DNA of 26,745 nucleotides from NCBI GenBank assembly GCA_030641465.1, contig DAOWHK010000078.1, forward strand, positions 1-26,745, given 5' to 3'. The stretch's first letter is position 1. Each line of letters opens with the position of its first letter. Under the pieces are notes generated by a model. It was given only the letters and a program-made list of their open reading frames with translations, was not told the DNA's origin and did not search any database. The translations under genes were made by a program, and so were the position numbers. Source of the stretch: Parachlamydiales bacterium (GTDB lineage Bacteria; Chlamydiota; Chlamydiia; Chlamydiales; Simkaniaceae). This document shows, in pieces, positions 1-7,606 of the stretch.

Positions 1-1
1 T

Positions 2-1027
2 GATTTTTTATCCACAATTCGATCTGCTGCAACTCACTTAAATCCTGCGGAGCAAGAAACGTGCGCTGCAGCACTTGGTAATTTAGGGGACTCTCACTCT
101 ACTGAACTTCTAAAAAAACTTGCAAAATCATCAAACATCCAAGTACAACTTGCCTCTTGCAAAGCTCTTGATATCTTAGGAGACTCAAGCTACCGAAATA
201 CCCTTATGAATCTTGCAAAACAAGGAAATCTCTTTGCAATCACACTTCTTGCTGAGATTCAAGGATCTGAACAAGCTCTGAAGTCACTCATAAAACATCC
301 AAATATTCAAATTCGATATAATGCAGCAGTTTCCCTTTTGCGGCTTCATGATGCCGCAGCAATCCCCCTTATTCTGGAAATTCTTCTTAGCGATGATAAT
401 GATCTTGGATTTTTCCCCCAGTACTCTCTTGGAAAGTCTTTGATGACTTGGAAAGTGACAAATTCCGCAGCTGCGTGTTCTAAAATTATGCGTCAAGACA
501 TTGTTGCAATGACCTTCGACCTTAAAGAGCGCCTCCTTCAAGAATGCATGGAGCTTGACGACACTGCATTTATCTCTATTGCAGAGGCGCTTTTTAATCA
601 TCAAAAAAACAGCCTATTGCCTCTTCTTGTGCAACTCTTAGAAAATCTCAATACAAAAACAGCTATTGATTTACTACAAAAAGAGTCTTCAAGAATTGGA
701 GCGCCATTTATTCGCAACTATTGCCACCTGTCTCTTTATCGCTTGAAAGCACCCGGAAATCACGAGTCGATGTTAATGGATTTTTTAAAGAATAAAGAGC
801 AAGACGAACTCATAAAATTTCGTCCCATGTCTTCTAATATGAAAGAAGAGCGCAGCGCATTTCAATTAACCCCTGAAGAAACCTCTCGCCTACTAATTGA
901 ATCTTATGAAACCATCGCAAACCGCCATGATGAAAACTGCATCCTATTTTTATTAAATGCTATAAAAAACGGAAACCAAAAAAATCGCTATGCAATCGCA
1001 GGTTTGCTTTTAAAGGCTATTCAGTGA
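2..1027 (+). CDS. HEAT-repeat protein, 5' end outside window
   Basis: The reading frame is open from base 2, so the first internal ATG (206) is not the real start; the gene begins before the window. The translated part (about 341 residues) consists of alpha-helical repeats with the HEAT look, for example VQLASCKALDILGD, IQIRYNAAVSLLRLHD and similar blocks of about 31 residues with conserved A, L and D positions. HEAT arrays are protein-binding scaffolds; no catalytic motif is visible. The TGA stop (1025-1027) overlaps the GTG start of the following LptD-like gene by 4 nt, so the two are probably translationally coupled. That suggests, but does not prove, a role in envelope biogenesis. The specific function is unknown. 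Confidence 0.8.
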   Translation, partial: DFLSTIRSAATHLNPAEQETCAAALGNLGDSHSTELLKKLAKSSNIQVQLASCKALDILGDSSYRNTLMNLAKQGNLFAITLLAEIQGSEQALKSLIKHPNIQIRYNAAVSLLRLHDAAAIPLILEILLSDDNDLGFFPQYSLGKSLMTWKVTNSAAACSKIMRQDIVAMTFDLKERLLQECMELDDTAFISIAEALFNHQKNSLLPLLVQLLENLNTKTAIDLLQKESSRIGAPFIRNYCHLSLYRLKAPGNHESMLMDFLKNKEQDELIKFRPMSSNMKEERSAFQLTPEETSRLLIESYETIANRHDENCILFLLNAIKNGNQKNRYAIAGLLLKAIQ

Positions 1028-3123
1028 AATCTTTGGTCATTTTTTTTATCCTTTTCACCGCCCTTCTTTTTTCTAAAGAAAATGAGCAATTTACAATAAA
1101 TCTCAAAGATCCAGTTTATAAAGATGGCATACTTTCCACACACGAAGGTGGCGTTTTTTCTTCAAAAGACATAAGAATTCAAGCGCTCCACATTGAATAC
1201 AAAAATAACGTAGAAAACGAAGAGCCAGTGCAAGTTGTGAGCGCAAGGGGCAACTTAATGATCACTTATGGAGAGCGCATTTTTATTGGAGACACCCTAA
1301 CCTATGACTTTATTCGCCATACTGGAACCATTACAAATGGCCAAACAAGTATCGACGTTTGGTTTATGGGAGGTGAAACCATCACTTTGCATCCTGACCA
1401 CAGTTTTTCCATTCAAAACGCTTACATTACAACAAGTGATAGTGGGCAAATTGACTGGAAAATCCACTCAAGAAAAATGGAAATCACAAAAAATGCTGAG
1501 CTATCCGCAACAAATGTCACTTTCCGTTTGTTAAACACCCCAATTTTTTGGCTGCCAGCCCATAAAAGTAATCTCAAAGCTTTTAATGACTCACCCCTTC
1601 GCTATATTGCCAAGTGGGAAAATGGACAAGGGCCCAAACTTTCCATGCGCTACCGGATCTACTCTACAGAAAATTTTGGACTCTTTTTTCGCCTCGACCT
1701 TCGTCCTAAAAGAGGGTTTGGAGGAGCGTTAGAGTCAAATTTCCTCTCAAAAAGCAAGCGTACATTGTTTAAGACAAAAAACTATCTAGCACACGACACC
1801 TTTTTTAATGACAACGATCCCAATCAAATAAAAACAAGATACCGTCTCCAGGGAATTTTTGAATCAAAAAATCTTAGCGAATCGATGTGGACTTATTTGA
1901 CATATGATAAAATTAGCGATAGAAATATGCCTGGCACCTTTAAAAATGATGATTTTGAGCTAAATACACGAAAACGAACCGAGTTAATCCTACGAAATTA
2001 TCAAAAAGAGACCATTGCTGGAATAAATTTTCGTCCAAGAATTAACTCCTTCCAAGCAATGAAAGAAGAGCTTCCAACAGCCTTTCTTGCAATCAAGCCT
2101 CAAGTCATCGAAAAAACAGGCGTAATTACTCAAAATCACCTAAAAGCTTCCTACCTTGAATACGTGTCTGCAAACGAGCTCGAAACATTTATTCCAGACT
2201 ACCATGCGATGCGCCTTGATACAGAAAACAAGCTCTATCGCCCCTTTAACCTCCACTTTCTTACGCTCACTCCCCTACTTGGTTTCCGAGGCATTTTTTA
2301 TAACAACAATCCAAATGGAGACTCCGTTTTAAACGCCTTCCTTAACTATGAATGTGACGTGCGGTCTCCTCTTAGTAAAACTTACAAATATTTTACCCAC
2401 AATCTAGTCCCATACCTCACATATAAAGGAATTAGCCAACCTTCAATTTCTGCAAACGACCTACTCATTTTTGGTATTCAAGATGGCTTTCATAGGTTAA
2501 ATGAAATCAAAATAGGAATTAATAACCTATTTTATCTCTCCAAGCACCTTTCTTTTGAGCCCAATTTTTCTACCGATCTTTATTTTTATAGTTTTTATAG
2601 TGATCACACATTAAGCAAAACCGTTCCGAAAGCGGCCATTGACTTCACCTGGAATTTCTCTTCCCTACGCACCACTTGCAAATTTGGCTACGACATAGAA
2701 AATAAAGTCCTAAACCATGCGAACATCCATTTTTTATGGACAATCAATCAAAACATCGCTTTCAATATAGAATATAAACACCGTAGCAGATTTGATTGGA
2801 GAAAAGGGAACCATGAAAATTTTATTTTAGATGTTACAAGACCTGTTGACGAGCTCGTGAACTCCCCAATCTCCGATGGAAGAAATCTCTTTCGCACGCG
2901 GCTTGAGCTGAAACTTACGCCTCAGTGGATCTGCCGCCTAGAGTCGCATACAGGTTGGGGCCGAAAAGATGAGCCAAGCTACAACGAAGGTACAATTGAT
3001 CTTATCACAACCATCTCCTCCGCCTGGAAGGTCAAAGTCTCTTACGCTCATAGAGTTAAAGAAGGAGACACAATCTTTGACCCATCAGCACTTAGCTTTA
3101 ATTTCGCATTAGTTACAAAATAA
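1024..3123 (+). CDS. lptD: LptD/OstA-like outer-membrane protein (probable LPS export)
   Basis: A 699-residue protein starting at GTG 1024, overlapping the upstream stop. Residues 1-17 (MKSLVIFFILFTALLFS) form a signal peptide. Residues about 25-190 look like the OstA/LptA-type beta-jellyroll, with repeated short strands such as VVSARGNLMITYGERIFIGD and an R-x-L-N-TPIFWLPA segment resembling the 'P-V-F-Y-L-P' step that ends this domain in LptD. The remainder is rich in alternating aromatic strands (RLDLRPKRG, FNIEYKHRSRF, WKVKVSYAHR), as expected for an outer-membrane beta-barrel. LptD with LptE places lipopolysaccharide in the outer leaflet. The family call is fairly safe; identity as the essential LptD rests on domain order only. 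A segment of its 3' end (2920-2957) recurs in decayed form at 4053-4090. Confidence 0.72.
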   Translation: MKSLVIFFILFTALLFSKENEQFTINLKDPVYKDGILSTHEGGVFSSKDIRIQALHIEYKNNVENEEPVQVVSARGNLMITYGERIFIGDTLTYDFIRHTGTITNGQTSIDVWFMGGETITLHPDHSFSIQNAYITTSDSGQIDWKIHSRKMEITKNAELSATNVTFRLLNTPIFWLPAHKSNLKAFNDSPLRYIAKWENGQGPKLSMRYRIYSTENFGLFFRLDLRPKRGFGGALESNFLSKSKRTLFKTKNYLAHDTFFNDNDPNQIKTRYRLQGIFESKNLSESMWTYLTYDKISDRNMPGTFKNDDFELNTRKRTELILRNYQKETIAGINFRPRINSFQAMKEELPTAFLAIKPQVIEKTGVITQNHLKASYLEYVSANELETFIPDYHAMRLDTENKLYRPFNLHFLTLTPLLGFRGIFYNNNPNGDSVLNAFLNYECDVRSPLSKTYKYFTHNLVPYLTYKGISQPSISANDLLIFGIQDGFHRLNEIKIGINNLFYLSKHLSFEPNFSTDLYFYSFYSDHTLSKTVPKAAIDFTWNFSSLRTTCKFGYDIENKVLNHANIHFLWTINQNIAFNIEYKHRSRFDWRKGNHENFILDVTRPVDELVNSPISDGRNLFRTRLELKLTPQWICRLESHTGWGRKDEPSYNEGTIDLITTISSAWKVKVSYAHRVKEGDTIFDPSALSFNFALVTK

Positions 3124-4040
3124 TGAAAGTTGATATTATAATGAATTCACTTCCTATTGATGCTCTTGAATTAATTTTTAGCGATGTAAATAATCCCCAA
3201 CTCTCCAGCGTTTCAAAAAGCTTTAGAGCAGCACATGAACGACTTTACCAAAATATATATATGGTTATTTACAAATTTCACACTAAGCAACATCGCACTA
3301 ACTTTGATGAGCGCCAAATAGAACTACTCTTGAATCACCAAAAAGGCGATAAATCGAAAGTAATCTCTATGCTTTTTGCAAATATTTATGAACGGCATGA
3401 GTTATGGGATATACCTGTTAGAAAAAAAGAATGTTTTAAAACTCATCTCCACAAAAAAGTTAATTGTTTTGGATGGTATTATGAAAACTTGGTGCTAGAT
3501 TTTTTCTTAAAACTTAGTTCAAAGATACTTAGTGAGACAAATGACACCTATTACACAACCTCCAGAGATTATAATTGGAATAAAGCTCTCCCTTTTATTA
3601 TTTCTTGTAATATAGCTTTAATCAACGATAGAATAGAGGAATTATTTGGAGAAAAAAATGGTTTTACAAACAATAAAATATCTGTAAGATATGCTAGTGA
3701 ACGCCTTTTCTTGACAGTCCAAAACCCAGAAAACTGCGGGTCTATTCATAAACAAGAACTCTTACTTGAAAAATACGAACAAGCACGCATTACCTATCAT
3801 AGATATGACGAGAGGATGAAATCCCTTGTAGAGAGAAGAGTTGCGGAATATCAGAATATCGTTGACGAAGATCGTGATTTTTTTGGCAAGGCATACGTTG
3901 ATAGTCTTTTCAGAGGGGGTATCGCCATAACCTGGGATCAGTTTTGTCTAGCAATTGACCATGGAAATCAGGTGAGTTCTAAAACTTCTTCCCACACCGA
4001 CTCCATCAAGCTAAATCCTTATGGATGCATCCTCAGTTAG
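3123..4040 (+). CDS. F-box domain protein, putative host-directed effector
   Basis: A 305-residue protein. The first ATG (3123) overlaps the lptD stop by one base; an in-frame ATG at 3141 gives MNSLPIDALELIFSDV and may be the true start. Residues about 8-42 match the F-box pattern: LPxDALELIF, then LSSVSKSFRAAHERLY, corresponding to the 'LP.e.l..Il..L' and 'VSK.wR' halves. F-box domains recruit substrates to eukaryotic SCF ubiquitin ligases through Skp1; bacteria that carry them (Legionella, amoebal chlamydiae) generally use them as secreted effectors. The other 260 residues show no motif I know, no membrane segment and no signal peptide. The gene is AT-rich. It is followed by a remnant of lptD, implying that it arrived by insertion or duplication. 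Secretion and Skp1 binding are inferences. Confidence 0.68.
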   Translation: MKVDIIMNSLPIDALELIFSDVNNPQLSSVSKSFRAAHERLYQNIYMVIYKFHTKQHRTNFDERQIELLLNHQKGDKSKVISMLFANIYERHELWDIPVRKKECFKTHLHKKVNCFGWYYENLVLDFFLKLSSKILSETNDTYYTTSRDYNWNKALPFIISCNIALINDRIEELFGEKNGFTNNKISVRYASERLFLTVQNPENCGSIHKQELLLEKYEQARITYHRYDERMKSLVERRVAEYQNIVDEDRDFFGKAYVDSLFRGGIAITWDQFCLAIDHGNQVSSKTSSHTDSIKLNPYGCILS

Positions 4041-4049
4041 CCCCAATAC

Positions 4050-4090
4050 ACACCTTAGTGGATCTGCCGCATGGAGTTGCATACTGGTTA
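4050..4090 (+). pseudogene. Decayed duplicate of an lptD 3' segment
   Basis: Bases 4053-4089 match lptD bases 2920-2956 at about 32 of 37 positions, including a perfect 14-base run (AGTGGATCTGCCGC). Read in the lptD frame the fragment gives TP-stop-WICRMELHTG against TPQWICRLESHTG in the intact gene, so it is the same coding segment carrying stops. Similarity is lost on both sides. It lies directly behind the F-box gene. Part of its right edge is shared with the start of the repeat beginning at 4083, so the exact junction is ambiguous. Confidence 0.7.
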
Positions 4091-4130
4091 AGTCCGAAAT
4101 TTTAACTTTAGATGGATTTTTGGAAATTAT
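4083..4130 (+). repeat. Half-copy of the 25.8-kb palindromic element
   Basis: Starting at CTGGTTAAGTCCG (4084-4096), about 43 bases match the reverse complement of bases 25957-25999 at roughly 38 of 43 positions, including TTTAGATGGATTTTTG in full. The matching part of the distant element is its right terminal arm and adjoining stem. No matching opposite arm is visible before def, so this copy looks truncated. It adjoins the lptD remnant. Confidence 0.65.
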
Positions 4131-4200
4131 CAAATCAAATAATTTGTTTTACAGTATTGCGTTTTTCATTATATGTACACTCTATTTCCAGCTTCAATAA

Positions 4201-4734
4201 TTAAGACTTGTATTTTTTCTTGAGGGCGTTAATTTTTGGATCAAGGAGTTTGCGCTCATTTTTTTCCATTCGATCGATAAAAAGAGTGCCGTTGATATGA
4301 TCGTTTTCATGCATGAGCATGCGCGCTTTCCACTCTTCTACATCTTCAGAAAAAGCATTACCATCTAAGTCTAACGCCTTAATATGAATTTTTTGAGGGC
4401 GCTCAACGTCGCCGTGAATGCCTGGAATGGAAAGGCATCCTTCCTCATCAGTCACAGTTGCCTCGGATGGGTCGCTAATAGTGGGATTAATAAAGACTTG
4501 AATCTTATTTGTTGGAGGATCTACTTGTTTAGGATACTCGGCAGCGTCTAAACAGATAATAAAAAGGCGGATATTTTTCCCAACTTGAGGAGCTGCAAGT
4601 CCAATCCCATTTGCGTATCGCATGGTCTCTTCCATATCGGAGGCAAAAGATTTGATTTCTTCTGTGATCTCCTTAATCTCAGCACTTTTTTGCCTTAAAC
4701 GAGGATCCCCATAGATAACGAGGGGTAAAATCAT
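4201..4734 (-). CDS. def: Peptide deformylase
   Basis: A 177-residue cytosolic metalloenzyme that removes the formyl group from the N-terminal methionine of nascent proteins. All three family motifs are present: GIGLAAPQ (residues 43-50), EEGCLS with the metal-ligand Cys100, and HENDH (142-146) supplying the two metal-ligand histidines and catalytic Glu143. Length is typical. The ATG overlaps the secG TGA by 4 nt, so it is the last gene of a tpiA-secG-def minus-strand operon. Confidence 0.96.
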   Translation of the reverse strand: MILPLVIYGDPRLRQKSAEIKEITEEIKSFASDMEETMRYANGIGLAAPQVGKNIRLFIICLDAAEYPKQVDPPTNKIQVFINPTISDPSEATVTDEEGCLSIPGIHGDVERPQKIHIKALDLDGNAFSEDVEEWKARMLMHENDHINGTLFIDRMEKNERKLLDPKINALKKKYKS

Positions 4735-5024
4735 CTCGTGCCAACTTCCTCAATATCTATTTGAGGCACGGACATTTTTCTCTTACCAAGTGTCGAAGAC
4801 CAAAGAGATAATATAAGACATAGCCCCATAAATATCGCAGCAAGATAGGCTGTAAATTTTTTGAGAACAGATGCTGTTGACGTTCCAAAAAGAGAATTGC
4901 TTGAATCCCCTCCAAACGATGCTACAAGTCCCATGCTTTTACTTTCTTGAATAAGTATCACAAAACAAAGCAAGCTTGAGAGCCCAAGAAAGATGAAAAG
5001 TAAAATAAAAAATAGTGCGGTCAT
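4731..5024 (-). CDS. secG: Preprotein translocase subunit SecG
   Basis: A 97-residue membrane protein with two hydrophobic segments (residues about 2-26 and 53-77) separated by the SecG-specific loop: VILIQESKSMGLVASFGGDSS followed by SLFGTST. SecG is the small accessory subunit of SecYEG and assists SecA-driven export across the inner membrane. The gene begins 6 nt after the tpiA stop and overlaps def by 4 nt. The hydrophilic tail (about residues 80-97) is ordinary for the family. Confidence 0.93.
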   Translation of the reverse strand: MTALFFILLFIFLGLSSLLCFVILIQESKSMGLVASFGGDSSNSLFGTSTASVLKKFTAYLAAIFMGLCLILSLWSSTLGKRKMSVPQIDIEEVGTR

Positions 5025-5030
5025 AGATCT

Positions 5031-5801
5031 TTAATTCCTTGAAAAATGAATGAGTTGATTAAATGATTCGACATCGAGTGAAGCACCTCCTACGAGTGCG
5101 CCGTCGATGTTTTTTTTCTGCATAAGACAGTCGATTGTTTTTGGACTGACTGAGCCTCCGTAAAGGATAGAAATATTTTTAGCAAAGTCTTCTGAGTAAA
5201 GTTTTGCTAGAAAATTTCGACACATAAGATGGGTCTTGTCTGCAATTTCAGGTGTTGCAGTTTTTCCAGTGCCAATAGCCCATACGGGCTCATAGGCAAT
5301 CACAAGAGAAGATAGTTCCTTTTCCGTTAGCCCTTTTAGGCCATTTTCCAATTGCTCTTTTAATACTTGCTCAGTCCGCCCTGTTTCTCGATCCATTTCT
5401 GACTCGCCGATACAAAAAATAGGTTGAATATCCTCACAAATCGCTTTTGCAAGTTTTGCTTGCACAGCGCAATCCTCTTCGTGATAGAGGCAGCGGCGCT
5501 CAGAATGTCCAATTAAGACGAACTTTACTCCTGCTTCCTTTAACATCTTTGCAGATACTTCCCCAGTATATGCGCCACTTGAGTATTCACTCATGTTTTG
5601 CGCACCAATTTGTATAGAACTGTTTTCTGCAGCATTGCTTGCCGCTGAAATTGCAGTAAATGGAGCTGCCAAATAAATAGCTACGTCTACACTATCCTTA
5701 GTGTGAGGAATCAATGCAGAAACAAAGGAAACAGCTTCATTTGCCGTTTTATTCATCTTCCAGTTTCCGACGATGTATTTTTTGGGAAGGTGTATTTTCA
5801 A
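5031..5801 (-). CDS. tpiA: Triosephosphate isomerase
   Basis: A 256-residue TIM-barrel enzyme interconverting dihydroxyacetone phosphate and glyceraldehyde 3-phosphate. Seen: GNWKMN (residues 12-17, substrate-binding Asn13 and catalytic Lys15), GHSERR with catalytic His99, AYEPVWAIGTGK with catalytic Glu171 and the phosphate-gripping loop, and LYGGSV near the C-terminus. The only start codon that leaves a normal N-terminus is TTG at 5801; no ATG or GTG lies between it and GNWKMN, and no clear Shine-Dalgarno precedes it. A 162-bp palindromic element begins only 22 bases upstream, so the native leader may have been displaced. First gene of the tpiA-secG-def run. Confidence 0.96.
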   Translation of the reverse strand: MKIHLPKKYIVGNWKMNKTANEAVSFVSALIPHTKDSVDVAIYLAAPFTAISAASNAAENSSIQIGAQNMSEYSSGAYTGEVSAKMLKEAGVKFVLIGHSERRCLYHEEDCAVQAKLAKAICEDIQPIFCIGESEMDRETGRTEQVLKEQLENGLKGLTEKELSSLVIAYEPVWAIGTGKTATPEIADKTHLMCRNFLAKLYSEDFAKNISILYGGSVSPKTIDCLMQKKNIDGALVGGASLDVESFNQLIHFSRN

Positions 5802-5823
5802 TAATATTTTGTGCAGTTAGGTG

Positions 5824-5985
5824 TATACACAAACCGATTCAAGACTTGGGTTTTAACTTCGTTAGCTTTTCTTTAGAATTTTATCCTCACTCGCGCCTTG
5901 CCTACCGGCAATTCCACTTACTCCGGATAAAATTTTAAAAGAGCCTTCTTGTTAAATTCCCAAGTTTTGAGTCAGTTTGTGTATA
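5824..5985. mobile_element. 162-bp MITE-like inverted-repeat element (copy 1)
   Basis: Terminal arms 5824-5850 and 5959-5985 are inverted copies, 24 of 27 identical, and pairing continues inward (5852-5857 with 5951-5956). A second stem pairs 5872-5886 with 5925-5939 (15 bp, one G-T pair), and a third pairs TTGCC (5898-5902) with GGCAA (5907-5911) around TACC. All three stems share one centre (about 5904.5), so the whole stretch can fold into a single long hairpin. No coding capacity. The same arm sequence recurs at 24691 and 24824 in the same inward-facing arrangement. The hexamer GTATAC lies at both edges. The element fills most of the divergent tpiA/xseA spacer. It could be a non-autonomous transposable element, a structured RNA, or paired regulator sites. 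Confidence 0.68.
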
Positions 5986-5992
5986 GTATACT
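5965..5992 (+). promoter_or_regulatory. Possible xseA promoter in right arm of the element
   Basis: TTTTGA (5965-5970), a 16-base gap and TATACT (5987-5992) form a loose sigma-70/sigma-66-like pair pointing at xseA, with a start expected near 6000 and a leader of about 60 nt. The -35 is poor and the pattern falls partly within the repeat arm, so this is tentative. The left arm does not keep an equivalent -10 box for tpiA. Confidence 0.3.
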
Positions 5993-6058
5993 TGTTAAAT
6001 TGAGATTTTTCAAGTCTCATTCTTGCTTTTTGAAGATTTTTTAAGTACTCTTACTTGT

Positions 6059-7339
6059 ATGACTACCATAAACACCCCAACTTATTCTGTTTCAGAGCTC
6101 ACTTTTGCAATAAAAAATATTTTAGAGCCCCGATTTTCTGAAGTTCGAGTCAAAGGGGAAATTACAAATTTGAAAAAACAGTCCTCTGGACATATCTATT
6201 TCACTCTAAAAGATACAAATTCTCAAATTTCTGCTGTGCTCTTTAGGGGAAATGCAGTGCAATGTTCCTATCAACCAATTTCTGGTGATCAAGTCACTCT
6301 TACTGGGCAGCTTAGTATTTATCCCCCACGAGGTAATTATCAACTCATTGTAAAAACCGTGGAAAAAGAGGGCGTCGGGGAGCTTCTTTTAAAGTTACAC
6401 GCTCTCAAATTCAAACTGGAAAAAGCTGGCAGGCTTAGTCTCGACAAGAAAAAGCCCCTGCCGAAATACCCCAAGGTCATTGGGGTCGTCACAAGTCCAA
6501 CAGGCTCTGTCATTCAAGATATTATTAATGTGCTAAAAAGAAGATTCCACGGATTCCACTTAATCCTAAATCCAGTAAAAGTTCAGGGTCCAGGTTCTGC
6601 TGAAGAAATTGCTGCAGCAATTCGAGATTTTAACAGGTTAAAACTTGTCGATGTGATGATTGTTGGTCGTGGCGGCGGATCTTTAGAGGACCTTTGGCCA
6701 TTCAACGAAGAGTGCGTTGCAGACGCAATTTATGAGTCCACAATTCCGATCATTTCAGCTGTCGGGCATGAAACAGACTACTCGATTGCAGATTACGTCG
6801 CAGACGTAAGGGCTCCAACGCCATCTGCTGCTGCTGAAATTGTTCATAGAGAAAAAAAAGCAGACCTTGATTTTCTTTCTCAAATTGAAAAACGAGTCAC
6901 AAATGCAATAGAGCAAAAAATAAGAGAACGAAAACTGCATCTTCAAGGAGTTACAAGGCACCCTCTTTTTACATCTCCTTATTATCTACTTTCTCCATAT
7001 TTGCAAAAAATGGACGAAATAAGCACTAAACTGCAGGGTTTCAACCCTTTACAAAGAATCGCTCATATGCGATCAAAGCTTGAGCAGCTAGATCTTGGGA
7101 TAAAATATCGGATGCAACATCTTGCAAAAGAAAAATCTTCAAGATTAAAGCAACTTCTGTCCCACCTTCAAGCAATCGATCCAAAAAACCTCTTAAAAAA
7201 AGGGTATTGCATTCCCTTTGCTGAAAAAGCAAATTCCGTTATCATGTCGTCAAGCCAGCTAAAAATTGGGCAAAAAATTTCTTTGCTATTTCACGATGGC
7301 AAAGTATTAACTAATGTGGACGAAATAAAAAATGACTGA
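6059..7339 (+). CDS. xseA: Exodeoxyribonuclease VII large subunit
   Basis: A 426-residue protein. I take ATG 6059 (MTTINTPTYSVSELT) over the upstream in-frame TTG at 6023, because homologues begin near the SVSELT segment. The N-terminal OB fold is visible (VRVKGEITNLKKQSSGHIYFTLKD, residues about 31-54). The catalytic domain has IGVVTSPTGSVIQDI, VGRGGGSLEDLWPFNEE, SAVGHETDYSIADYVADVRAPTPSAAAE, all characteristic of XseA. With XseB it degrades single-stranded DNA in repair. A long helical region follows, and the C-terminal GYCIPF and IGQKISLLFHDGKV segments are normal. The stop lies inside xseB (8-nt overlap). Same order, tpiA - xseA - xseB - dxs, as in known chlamydial genomes. Confidence 0.96.
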   Translation: MTTINTPTYSVSELTFAIKNILEPRFSEVRVKGEITNLKKQSSGHIYFTLKDTNSQISAVLFRGNAVQCSYQPISGDQVTLTGQLSIYPPRGNYQLIVKTVEKEGVGELLLKLHALKFKLEKAGRLSLDKKKPLPKYPKVIGVVTSPTGSVIQDIINVLKRRFHGFHLILNPVKVQGPGSAEEIAAAIRDFNRLKLVDVMIVGRGGGSLEDLWPFNEECVADAIYESTIPIISAVGHETDYSIADYVADVRAPTPSAAAEIVHREKKADLDFLSQIEKRVTNAIEQKIRERKLHLQGVTRHPLFTSPYYLLSPYLQKMDEISTKLQGFNPLQRIAHMRSKLEQLDLGIKYRMQHLAKEKSSRLKQLLSHLQAIDPKNLLKKGYCIPFAEKANSVIMSSSQLKIGQKISLLFHDGKVLTNVDEIKND

Positions 7340-7598
7340 ACCCTTCTCCTTTGAAAAAGCCTATGCTAGGTTAGAAAAAATTTTAGAACTATTAAATGAC
7401 GGGAAGGCAGATCTCGAGCAATCTTTGAAACTTTATGAAGAATCTGATCAATTGATCGTATCCTGCAGTGCAAAACTCCAGCAAGCAGAACAAACGATCC
7501 AAACACTCATAAAAAATCGAAATGGTGCTTTAGAGACAAACCAAAGTGGTGAGGCCTGCACGGAATCTTTTAATCCTGCATCATCTAACAATATTTAG
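7332..7598 (+). CDS. xseB: Exodeoxyribonuclease VII small subunit
   Basis: An 88-residue protein with the XseB helical-hairpin signature: [55 protein letters not shown] (residues about 4-60), including the usual 'LE.il..L..g...Le.sl.lyE.g..l...c...L..aE' spacing. It binds the XseA helical region in the exonuclease VII complex. The last 28 residues are low-complexity and polar. It overlaps xseA by 8 nt and lies 8 nt before dxs, so it is part of the same transcript. Confidence 0.94.
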   Translation: MTEPFSFEKAYARLEKILELLNDGKADLEQSLKLYEESDQLIVSCSAKLQQAEQTIQTLIKNRNGALETNQSGEACTESFNPASSNNI

Positions 7599-7606
7599 GC
7601 TCAATA

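Noticed and set aside
6023..6058. TTG start adding 12 residues to XseA
   Set aside because: The added residues do not look like the family N-terminus; ATG 6059 places SVSELT where homologues begin.
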